Assembly: GCA_963793245.1 (NCBI GenBank)
Contig: CAWBZG010000002.1
Location: forward strand, 1-64,000
DNA from: CAXBBB01 sp963793245
GTDB lineage: Bacteria > Bacteroidota > Rhodothermia > Rhodothermales > BA12
Length of the DNA: 64,000 nt
Direction of reading: 5' to 3'
Below, piece by piece: positions 8,126 to 15,704 of this stretch. The notes beneath the pieces were generated by a model, which saw only the letters and a list, made by a program, of their open reading frames with translations, was not told the origin of the DNA and did not search any database. The translations under genes were made by a program, and so were the position numbers. Each line of letters begins with the position of its first letter. Within the stretch, counting starts at the first letter, position 1.

Positions 8126-8725
8126 TCAGATTTTGGTCTGATTCAAGTTTTGCGAGGGCATCGCACCGCGGCGGCTCTGGTAGCGGTCGAAGCCGAACCG
8201 GATGGCGTCGCGGTGATCGTCGAAGTTGCCGGTCGGGTGCATCGTGCCGTAGTCGGTGCGCAGTCCGCTTTCAGCAGCATCGAAGTCGTGCTGAGCGTAC
8301 GTGTTCGTACGAGCTTGCTGGTAACCGAAGTCGTAGGCAGGTTCGTAGTAGTCGTAGTCGTTGTCCGTACTGGCGAACGCGGTGCCGTAGTGGGTGCGGA
8401 ATTCGGCGTGGTCCTCGTCGTCGATGTCGACGCGGCGGGTGACCTGTCCGACTTCGTTGTAGACGCGGACTTCGCCGCCATCGTGTCCGGCTGTGACGGA
8501 CTCTGCGTAGACGACGCCGTCGCCGATGTAGAGGTCGCGGGCAGCCAGTTCCTGGCCGTTTTCGAGTCGCACGATGTCGACGATCTCGCGGTCGGTGTCG
8601 ACAATCATGTCGTCGACTTTGCCGATGACGACGCCAGCGCCGTCGCGGACTTCCCAGCCGCGGATGTCCTGGTCGTCGTAGACCAAGTCGTAGTCGTGTG
8701 TTTCGGAGAGTTTTACGTGTGCCAT
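8126..8725 (-). CDS. PRC-barrel domain protein with Tyr-rich C-terminus
   Basis: A 199-residue soluble protein. The N-terminal about 80 residues have the PRC-barrel pattern (WEVRDGAGVVIGKVDDMIVDTDREIVD...). The C-terminal about 75 residues (FRTHYGTAFASTDNDYDYYE...) match the C-terminal module of the DUF2382 protein encoded at 6409-7476. PRC barrels mediate protein contacts or ligand binding in several systems. Here the domain organisation and neighbours point to the same stress response. Confidence 0.8.
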   Translation of the reverse strand: MAHVKLSETHDYDLVYDDQDIRGWEVRDGAGVVIGKVDDMIVDTDREIVDIVRLENGQELAARDLYIGDGVVYAESVTAGHDGGEVRVYNEVGQVTRRVDIDDEDHAEFRTHYGTAFASTDNDYDYYEPAYDFGYQQARTNTYAQHDFDAAESGLRTDYGTMHPTGNFDDHRDAIRFGFDRYQSRRGAMPSQNLNQTKI

Positions 8726-8806
8726 GAGGCTAGGGGTCTTGTGTTGTAAAGTGGAAAGAGAACGAGAGCAGCGCCGAGGCGAAATTGTCCGGCGCCGCTC
8801 GCGGTC

Positions 8807-9388
8807 TTACATGTCTTCGACTTCGATCATCTGCTGAGCGCCGTCCATCATCTCGTCCATGAACATCAGGTTCGATGCGCGGACGTAGACGCTGCCGTTG
8901 CGGACCATGTTAGCGTCCGTTTCATCGAGCATCCAGGCGTCAGGATCGCTGGGTTGGAGCATCATAATGGTGCCTTTGAGACCCATTTCTTCCATACGGT
9001 CGACGTTGTAGCGTCCGTCACGGCCCATAGCGCCGGTTTCGGACTCGCCCAGTCCTTCGAGGACGACGAAGAGGCGGTCGCGATCGTCGGATACGCTCGG
9101 AGCCACGAAGAATGTGCTGTCTCCAGAGACGCGCGTTGCGACGAGTCCGTCGATGTCGACGGTGCGTCCGACTAGATTGCGGCGCTCGGCGACGTTCTGG
9201 AGTTCGGCCCACGACGTGATGACGCCCGTATTTTCGACCGGATCGATTTGGACGATTTCGTCTTCTACTACTTCTTCGAGTTCGTTGCTAGGCCAGAAGA
9301 GAAAGGCGAGCAGTCCGAGAAGGACGAGGGCGAGGAGCAGGAGCCACCAGGGGAAGCCGGATTTCTTTTCTACAGGAATGTTAGCCAT
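8807..9388 (-). CDS. Single-span membrane protein of unknown function
   Basis: A 193-residue protein with a short cytoplasmic tail, one strong membrane segment (WWLLLLALVLLGLLAFLFW, residues 14-32) and a soluble acidic domain that is Met-rich near its end. The soluble part (ITSWAELQNVAERRNLVGRTVDIDGLVATRV...) looks like a small beta-barrel, possibly OB-like, but I cannot assign a family. It is the first gene of the stress cluster on this strand, so it may anchor or assist that system at the envelope; that is inference from position. Confidence 0.65.
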   Translation of the reverse strand: MANIPVEKKSGFPWWLLLLALVLLGLLAFLFWPSNELEEVVEDEIVQIDPVENTGVITSWAELQNVAERRNLVGRTVDIDGLVATRVSGDSTFFVAPSVSDDRDRLFVVLEGLGESETGAMGRDGRYNVDRMEEMGLKGTIMMLQPSDPDAWMLDETDANMVRNGSVYVRASNLMFMDEMMDGAQQMIEVEDM

Positions 9389-9539
9389 GAGGTTGAGGCG
9401 TGTTTACAGGAGGGTGAATGCTCCGAAGAGCAGCGTGAGTTGTGACATGCACGCTTCCTCCTCAATAGGTCCGCTCGCCCTCGGGTGTACGCGAATCGTA
9501 AACACTGCTACGCCCTTGCGACGCAAAGGCTTACAACAC

Positions 9540-10199
9540 CTACGTTACGCTCTGCTGCAACTTGGACGCTCGTAACAGATTCTGCGCGATCTCTATTGAG
9601 GCGGGCGCTATGGTGTGCTGCATCCCCCGATGCAGATCCGTCGTCACGTCGGCCTGTGCCGCCGAAAACACTCGGCCCGACTCTTCTACCCGCACGAGGG
9701 GAATGTGGGGATCGTTGTCGCTTCCCGCCAGCAGCACCGGAGTGCCGGACAGCGACGCGCTGGCATTCCACTTGGTACCGGGTGGGCCGATCAGTCCGCC
9801 ACTGAACACCAACACAGCTCCCCACCGACGCGCGTTGCGAAGCGCGAACTCGGCAGCCAGGCACGCGCCCTGGCTGAATCCGGCCAGTACGATTCGGTCC
9901 GACGATATTCCAGCGGCTTCCAGGGCGGCCACGTGCTCGGCTATCGCGCTGAGTGCTCGGCTCAGCCACGGCTCGTTGTCGAAGAGTTCGGCGGTGAAGC
10001 GGTGCGGATACCACGAACCACCCAACTCGGCAGGCGCTTGGGGAGCGACGACGGCCCAATCCGCCGAAATGTCGAGGGCGTCGGCCAGACCGAGGATGCC
10101 GGGACCGCCCGCTCCGCGTCCATGGAGCAGGACCAAGGCAGTTTTGGCGCGATCGAGAGAGGCACCAGAGGTGAGAGTGGAGGGAGAGAGCGTCGGCAT
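9540..10199 (-). CDS. MhqD-like carboxylesterase/phospholipase
   Basis: A 219-residue alpha/beta hydrolase of the phospholipase/carboxylesterase (YtpA/MhqD) family. The early LLHGRGAGGPG oxyanion region, nucleophile elbow GFSQGA (S109), D163 in GSDNDPHIP and H195 complete the triad. The frame stays open upstream to 10433, but those extra codons overlap the neighbouring gene and look non-coding, so I start at the ATG at 10199. The upstream gene on the same strand encodes an MhqO-like dioxygenase. In Bacillus, MhqD and MhqO act together in quinone/catechol detoxification, so this pair probably has a related role. Confidence 0.85.
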   Translation of the reverse strand: MPTLSPSTLTSGASLDRAKTALVLLHGRGAGGPGILGLADALDISADWAVVAPQAPAELGGSWYPHRFTAELFDNEPWLSRALSAIAEHVAALEAAGISSDRIVLAGFSQGACLAAEFALRNARRWGAVLVFSGGLIGPPGTKWNASASLSGTPVLLAGSDNDPHIPLVRVEESGRVFSAAQADVTTDLHRGMQHTIAPASIEIAQNLLRASKLQQSVT

Positions 10200-10378
10200 G
10201 GGCGAGGGAGAAAATCCCCGGATCAGGGGATGCGGGAAGAGGATGGGTTTGGCATCTTGGTCTACACAGACGGTCGTCGCCAAGATGTACGTCTGTACGC
10301 GCACGACCGCCGGAGCCGTCGCCGCCGCTTGTGGTGGGCGCGCGGCGACAGCCCCGGCGTCTGCCGTATGTATCGGGA

Positions 10379-11437
10379 TTACTTCAGCGGCGTCAGGCTC
10401 GCTTCGATGCGCGCCCGCTGACCTTCCAGCCACGGCGGAAGCATCAACCGCTCGCCCAGCGCATCCACGTCCTCGTCGACTGCAAAGCCCGGCCCGGCCG
10501 TCGCCACCTCGACGATGTGCCCGTCGGGGTCGTTGGTGTAGATGCTGCGGAAGTACACGCGGTCCTGAACCGGCGACACGCTCAGCCCCGCATCCATCAA
10601 GCGATGCTGCAAGGCGGTCTGCTCCTCTTCAGTCGGAATCGACAGGGCATAGTGATGCGTGTGCCCGGCGCCCATCCGTGACCGTCGCGTTCCCGGCGGC
10701 GCCTCGAAATAGGTCACGAGCGTCCCCGGCTCGCCGTCGCCCGTCGACCAGTAGTGATGCGCCATGTCGCCGCCGTCGAAGTTGCCAGTTTGCTTGACCC
10801 GGCGCAGGCCCAGCAGGTCGTGGAAGAAGGTGTGCGTCGATGCGATGTTGCTTGAGGTCGCCGTAAGGTGGTGCATTCCCGTCCGCAACTGCATGTCGTC
10901 CTCTATCCTCGGGACCGGGTCGGGGTGCGTGCGGTCAGCCAAGGCCACTCCGCGCGGACTGTCGATGGTGAACTCGGGCGGCACGTTTTGAAACGTCTCG
11001 CCCAGGGTATCCGCCGGTTCGCCATCCGCCAGAAATCCGGGACCGTCGGTAGCGAGTTCGATCGTTTGGCCTTCGGGGTCGCGGAAGTAGAGCGAGCGGA
11101 AATAGCGTCGGTCGTAGACGCCGTAGGTCTTCACACCTCGGTCCATCAGGTAGCGTTTCCACTTGAGCAGAGCCGCATCGTCGGCGACGCGCAGCGCGAT
11201 GTGATGCGTCCCGCCGATGCCGGTCATGCCACGCCCGACGCCCTTCCACTCAAAGAATGTGATCAGGCTGCCCGGCGACGCGTCGGCGTTTCCATAGTAG
11301 AGGTGGTAGGCCGACGGATCGTCGAAGTTGACCGTCTTCTTGACGAGCCTCAGCCCCAACAGATCGCGATAGAAGGCGACGTTGGCGCGCGCGTCCGATG
11401 TGACGAGGGTAACGTGGTGCAGTCCGGTGATAGGCAT
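10379..11437 (-). CDS. MhqO-like ring-cleaving dioxygenase (VOC superfamily)
   Basis: A 352-residue protein with two tandem vicinal-oxygen-chelate halves. The first begins GLHHVTLVTSDARANVAFY and includes FRSLYFRDPEGQTIEL; the second begins GMHHLTATSSN and includes FRSIYTNDPDGHIVEV. His and Glu residues in these motifs are the expected metal ligands of extradiol-type enzymes. The family (MhqO/MhqE) is tied to hydroquinone and catechol resistance. It lies 179 bp upstream of an MhqD-like hydrolase on the same strand. No MhqR-type repressor gene is visible nearby. Confidence 0.88.
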   Translation of the reverse strand: MPITGLHHVTLVTSDARANVAFYRDLLGLRLVKKTVNFDDPSAYHLYYGNADASPGSLITFFEWKGVGRGMTGIGGTHHIALRVADDAALLKWKRYLMDRGVKTYGVYDRRYFRSLYFRDPEGQTIELATDGPGFLADGEPADTLGETFQNVPPEFTIDSPRGVALADRTHPDPVPRIEDDMQLRTGMHHLTATSSNIASTHTFFHDLLGLRRVKQTGNFDGGDMAHHYWSTGDGEPGTLVTYFEAPPGTRRSRMGAGHTHHYALSIPTEEEQTALQHRLMDAGLSVSPVQDRVYFRSIYTNDPDGHIVEVATAGPGFAVDEDVDALGERLMLPPWLEGQRARIEASLTPLK

Positions 11438-11543
11438 GGCGCTGAGAAAGTGACGTGTCGCAGGTACTCGTTGCGACAGCTAATGTCCCACGCAGCAGGC
11501 GCCGTTCCCGCCCGGTCACAGTGCAGCCGTACGGGACCTATTT

Positions 11544-12317
11544 CTATGGGCGCAACCCTTCCACCAACTCGGCGATAGCGGCTTGTGCCTCTCGCGCCAA
11601 CTGTTTCCGGTTTTTGCCTTCGGACGATATAGGCGTGCCCGCTGCCACGCGGATCGTGATCGGGAGGTGAGCGGCTAGATCGGCCATGTGCGCGGCGGTC
11701 GGCTGTCCGTCTTGCCAGGCGAATCGGTCCATCATTGCGGCGTCGACGGGCGTGTCGCGTTTGCCCCAGGCGACGGGCAGGTGGGCGACGGGGAGGACGG
11801 GCCAGCGCGTGTCGGCGACGGCTTCGAACGCCCCGGTTTTGAAGGGCAGCAGGTCGACGCCGTCGCCGGTCGTGCCTTCGGGGAAGACGAGGACGGGAAC
11901 GTCGGCCCGCAACCTCGCCTGAACACGGTCGACGAAGCCGCCTGCTTCGGTCGGGCGTCCGCGCGGTACTAAGAGCACGCCAAAGGTCCGCGTCATCGCG
12001 CCGACGATGGGGTAACCGTCGACTTCCTCTTTGGCCGCAATCGCCATCGGATGCGTGGCCGCGAGCGCGAAGCCGTCCCACGCACCCAGGTGGTTTCCGA
12101 CGATCAGGCCGGGCACGTCGGGCAGCGGCGTAGTCACCTCGACCCGGATTCGGGATGCTCGGCAAAACCGGATCGCACACTGATACTGCGCTCGGGCTTG
12201 GGCGCGAAAGCGCTCGTCGCTTGTCGTTCCGCGCGAAAGCCAGCGTCCTCGGACGGTTTCCGCCGACAGCGATGCCATCGTGCGGGTGAGAGCGGTGGCT
12301 TCGCGGATTGAGATCAT
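11544..12317 (-). CDS. 1-acyl-glycerol-3-phosphate acyltransferase (PlsC family)
   Basis: A 257-residue acyltransferase of membrane phospholipid synthesis. The catalytic block NHLGAWD (H76, D81) matches the NHx4D motif, and VFPEG (FPEG 145-148) is the glycerol-phosphate binding motif. I chose the ATG at 12317 because the extra 21 upstream codons carry no family features. The exact acceptor (lysophosphatidate or another lysolipid) cannot be fixed from sequence. The gene is divergent from the amidohydrolase gene at 12414. Confidence 0.82.
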   Translation of the reverse strand: MISIREATALTRTMASLSAETVRGRWLSRGTTSDERFRAQARAQYQCAIRFCRASRIRVEVTTPLPDVPGLIVGNHLGAWDGFALAATHPMAIAAKEEVDGYPIVGAMTRTFGVLLVPRGRPTEAGGFVDRVQARLRADVPVLVFPEGTTGDGVDLLPFKTGAFEAVADTRWPVLPVAHLPVAWGKRDTPVDAAMMDRFAWQDGQPTAAHMADLAAHLPITIRVAAGTPISSEGKNRKQLAREAQAAIAELVEGLRP

Positions 12318-12413
12318 AGACGAAAAGTAGGGCGATGCGGTCCGACTCTGCACTCTCGCTTCTCCAAACCCGCCGCGCACGCATACCTTTACGCCTCAAC
12401 CGATCCGACTCGC

Positions 12414-14087
12414 ATGCCGCACCGTTTCTCCCTCGCCTGCCTGCTGCTCTTGTTCGCCGTCGTGCCGCTCCGAGCGCAGGACGTCGACGCCATAGCCCCG
12501 ATCACCAACGTCGTCGCGATCCAAAACGCCCGCATCGTCGTCGCGCCCGGCAACGTGATCGAACGCGGCACGGTCGTCGTCCGCGACGGGCTGATCGAGG
12601 CCGTCGGCGCCAACGCCCGCGTTCCCTACGACGCCTACGTGATCGCTGGCGATTCGCTGACGGTCTACGCCGCGTTCATCAGCGGACTGACCAACGCAGG
12701 CGTCCCCGAACTCGAACGCGGCGCCTATCGCGAACAGAGCGACAGCCGCAGCCAGCCCGAGCCGGGCCGCGCCGGAATCCAGCCGCAGCGCGACGTGCGG
12801 ACGATGCTCGATCCGTCCGAGTCCAGCATCAAGGCTCTGCGCGACGCCGGATTCGGTGCCGCCCACGTCGTCCCCCGCGGGCGCTTCTTACCCGGACAGG
12901 GCGCTCTGATCGTCCTGTCCGGCGATACGCCGTCCGACATGGTGATCCGAGGCGAGACGGTCCAGTTCGCGCAGTTCGACGGCGCGTTGGGCGTCTACCC
13001 CAGCACACCGATGGGCGTCATGGCCGTCATGCGCCAGTACGCACGCGAAGCCGCCCGCCGCAAAACGATCGGCGACACGTACGAGCGCGGTCCCAACGGC
13101 AACGCCCGCGCACCCTTCGATCCGGCACACGAAGCGTTCTATCCGGTCCTCGACGGGAGCCAGCCGATGCTCTTCCACGTCGACGACGCCAACGAGATTT
13201 TCCGCGCCATCCGTCTGTCTAACGATCTGGGCCTGAACCTGATGCTCGCCGGACTTCAGGGCGGCGACCTGGCCGTCAATGCGCTGAAAACAGCCAACGT
13301 GCCGCTGTTCGTGTCGATGGAGTTGCCCAAGGAGATGAAAGAAGACTCGACGGCAGCCGACTACGTCCCCGGCACGCGGACGCCGGACTACGCGGGCGTT
13401 ACTGCCGAGCGCGACAACCTGCTCGCCCGCAAACGCGTCGCCATCGCTAGAGCCGACGCGATGCCCGCCACGATGCACGAAGCCGGACTGACGTTCGGGT
13501 TCTCGACCGAAGACGTCAAGCCCTCCGATCTGGCCAAAAACCTCCGCCGCATGGTCTCCGCCGGACTGAGCGAAGACGCCGCCCTCGCCGCCCTGACGAC
13601 CGACGCCGCCCGTCTGCTCGGCGCTAGCGACGTACTCGGATCGGTCGAGCGGGGCAAGATCGCCAACCTGATCGTATCCGACGGCTCGCCGTTCGCCGAG
13701 AAACCTGATGTGCGCATGATGATCGTCGATGGCCGGGTCTACGAGATGGAAGCCAAGAAAGAGACTGCCAAGCCCGACAGCAGCCTGAACCCGGTCGGCT
13801 CGTGGAGCATCGTCGTTCCGACACCCGAAGGCGACCAGACCAGCACGCTCACGCTGACCGGATCGCCTGCTTCGCTCGAAGGAACGGTGAGCGGTCCGCA
13901 GTTCACGGCGCCTGCCGATGTCGACGAGGCCCGGCTCGACGGCGACCAACTCACGGTCGTCTTCACCGCCCCGCAGTTCGGGCGCCTGACGTTCACCGGC
14001 ACGCTCACCGCCGACGCGTACGAAGGCACCGTCTCGGTCCCCCAATTCGGCTCGTTCCCCTTCACTGGCACGCGCGTGCCTGACTGA
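12414..14087 (+). CDS. Exported amidohydrolase-like protein lacking the HxH motif
   Basis: A 557-residue protein with a Sec signal peptide ending at about residue 21 (LFAVVPLRAQ). It has the amidohydrolase N-terminal beta-sandwich (AIQNARIVVAPGNVIERGTV) and the C-terminal return (GSVERGKIANLIVSDGSPF). At the place where family members have HxH it reads LTVYAAFISGLT, so the first metal ligands are missing. About 100 extra C-terminal residues form a Gly/Thr-rich beta domain. It is first of three tandem amidohydrolase-like genes. It may be a catalytically inactive partner, or have altered chemistry. Confidence 0.85.
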   Translation: MPHRFSLACLLLLFAVVPLRAQDVDAIAPITNVVAIQNARIVVAPGNVIERGTVVVRDGLIEAVGANARVPYDAYVIAGDSLTVYAAFISGLTNAGVPELERGAYREQSDSRSQPEPGRAGIQPQRDVRTMLDPSESSIKALRDAGFGAAHVVPRGRFLPGQGALIVLSGDTPSDMVIRGETVQFAQFDGALGVYPSTPMGVMAVMRQYAREAARRKTIGDTYERGPNGNARAPFDPAHEAFYPVLDGSQPMLFHVDDANEIFRAIRLSNDLGLNLMLAGLQGGDLAVNALKTANVPLFVSMELPKEMKEDSTAADYVPGTRTPDYAGVTAERDNLLARKRVAIARADAMPATMHEAGLTFGFSTEDVKPSDLAKNLRRMVSAGLSEDAALAALTTDAARLLGASDVLGSVERGKIANLIVSDGSPFAEKPDVRMMIVDGRVYEMEAKKETAKPDSSLNPVGSWSIVVPTPEGDQTSTLTLTGSPASLEGTVSGPQFTAPADVDEARLDGDQLTVVFTAPQFGRLTFTGTLTADAYEGTVSVPQFGSFPFTGTRVPD

Positions 14088-14151
14088 GGCTCTTCGTCCT
14101 CGTCTGCTCCATGCTGGCGACGTTTTCGCCTGCTTCTGCCCTTTCCGCTAA

Positions 14152-14171
14152 GGGCGATTCCTGAATCGCCC
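14152..14171. repeat. Palindrome of the GGGCGATTC family
   Basis: GGGCGATTC and GAATCGCCC flank a two-base centre in the 96-bp gap between two amidohydrolase genes. It is one base from the perfect copies at 975-994 and 6274-6305. Confidence 0.75.
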
Positions 14172-14183
14172 CTACCGCCCCTA

Positions 14184-15584
14184 ATGATGAACCGACTCGC
14201 TCTCTTCGCCCTCTTGATGCTCCTGCCGCTCGCAGCGCAGGCGCAGATGATGGAACCCAAACCGTTCGACGGGACCGCGCCGACCGGCACGATGCTGATC
14301 CGAGGCGGGACCGTCCTGACTGTCACGAACGGCACGATGGAAAATACCGACGTGCTGATCGTCGACGGCAAGATCACGCGCATCGGCAGCGGCTTGTCGG
14401 CTCCACGTGGCGCCCGCACCATCGACGCATCGGGCCACTACGTCATGCCCGGCATCATCGACGCGCACTCGCACGCTGGAACGAGCAGCGTCAACGAGGC
14501 GACCGTCCCGATTGCCGCCGAAGTCAGCATCGAAGACGTGATCGACCCGTTCGACGTGACGCTCTACCGCGCACTCGCTGGCGGCGTCACGGCGACGCAC
14601 GTTATGCACGGCTCGGCCAACCCGATCGGCGGTCAGAACGAGACGATCAAGCTGCGGTGGGGCTTCGCCGATCCGGATGCGATGCGGTTGGAAGGCGCCC
14701 CGCGCACGATTAAGTTTGCGCTGGGCGAAAACCCGACGCGCGTCCACGGCGAGGGTAACGACATCCACCCGTCGACTCGAATGGGCGTCGAGATGGTGAT
14801 CCGTGAGGGCTTTACGCGTGCCCAGCGCTACGCCCAGGACAAGGCCGCCGCCGCAAGGGGCGACCGCCCGCACCCGCCCGCCTACGACCTGCGCCTCGAA
14901 ACGCTCGCCGACATCATCGCAGGCGACGTGCTCGTCCACTGCCACAGCTACCGCGCCGACGAAATCCTGATGCTGATGCGGGTCTTCTCGGACTTCGGCA
15001 TCGAAAAGCTGACGTTCCAGCACGCCAACGAAGCCTTCAAGGTGGCTCCCGAACTGGCCGCGTGGGGCGCCGGAGCGTCGATCTTCTCGGACTGGTGGGC
15101 CTACAAGTTCGAGGTCTACTACTCGACGGCCTACAACGCCGCGATCCTCACGCGCAACGGCGTCACGACGAGCATCAACTCGGACAGCGGCGAACTCATC
15201 CGCCACCTCTACCACGAAGCCGCCAAGACGCAGAAGTACGGCGGTCTGACGGACGACGAAGCGCTGGCGATGATCACGATCAACCCGGCCAAGCAGCTGG
15301 GCATCGACGGAATGGTCGGCAGCCTGGAAGTCGGCAAGGACGGCGATGTCGCCATCTTCGACGGGCACCCGCTTTCGGTCTACGCTCGCCCACGCTACAC
15401 CATCGTCGATGGCCTCGTGTACTTCGACGATACCGCCGATCCCGACGACATCCGCTTCTACGTCGACCCTGACACCAACGTCGACGACGCCACGATTTCG
15501 ATCCACGAGCACGACGAGGCCTGCATGACCGGCGTCCACGAACTCGAAGCCTTCGCCCGCGAAGCCGCCGCCGCCCGCCGATAG
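14184..15584 (+). CDS. Exported amidohydrolase (metal site intact)
   Basis: A 466-residue exported metal-dependent hydrolase with a signal peptide ending near MLLPLAAQAQ. The first metal motif HSH is present (GIIDAHSHAGTSS). Candidate downstream ligands are the His residues of VLVHCHSYRADEI and KLTFQHANE and the Asp of SINSDSGE. The C-terminus shows the usual SLEVGKDGDVAIFDGHPLS return strand. It would hydrolyse an amide or cyclic amide in the periplasm; the substrate is unknown. It is the middle of three paralogous genes and the only one with a complete-looking site. Confidence 0.9.
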   Translation: MMNRLALFALLMLLPLAAQAQMMEPKPFDGTAPTGTMLIRGGTVLTVTNGTMENTDVLIVDGKITRIGSGLSAPRGARTIDASGHYVMPGIIDAHSHAGTSSVNEATVPIAAEVSIEDVIDPFDVTLYRALAGGVTATHVMHGSANPIGGQNETIKLRWGFADPDAMRLEGAPRTIKFALGENPTRVHGEGNDIHPSTRMGVEMVIREGFTRAQRYAQDKAAAARGDRPHPPAYDLRLETLADIIAGDVLVHCHSYRADEILMLMRVFSDFGIEKLTFQHANEAFKVAPELAAWGAGASIFSDWWAYKFEVYYSTAYNAAILTRNGVTTSINSDSGELIRHLYHEAAKTQKYGGLTDDEALAMITINPAKQLGIDGMVGSLEVGKDGDVAIFDGHPLSVYARPRYTIVDGLVYFDDTADPDDIRFYVDPDTNVDDATISIHEHDEACMTGVHELEAFAREAAAARR

Positions 15585-15591
15585 ACGACAC

Positions 15592-15640
15592 TCCTCCCCT
15601 GAACAAGGGGAGGTGCCCGCCAGGGCGGAGGGGTAGACCA
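15592..15640. repeat. Dispersed CTCCCCTGAACAAGGGGAG repeat
   Basis: A short stem CTCCCCTGAACAAGGGGAG is followed by GTGCCCGCCAGGGCGGAGGG, which holds a second inverted pair. The arrangement matches a widespread type of intergenic repeat in bacterial genomes. It lies directly after the second amidohydrolase stop codon and may act as a terminator-like structure. Confidence 0.6.
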
Positions 15641-15704
15641 CTCCGCATCCGACAACACGCTGAGATCGTCCCGACTTACAACTCGCGACGCCAAACCAGA
15701 ACCC

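Noticed and set aside
10200..10433. Upstream extension of the MhqD-like hydrolase
   Set aside because: It overlaps the dioxygenase gene and shows no family character; the hydrolase fold starts at 10199.
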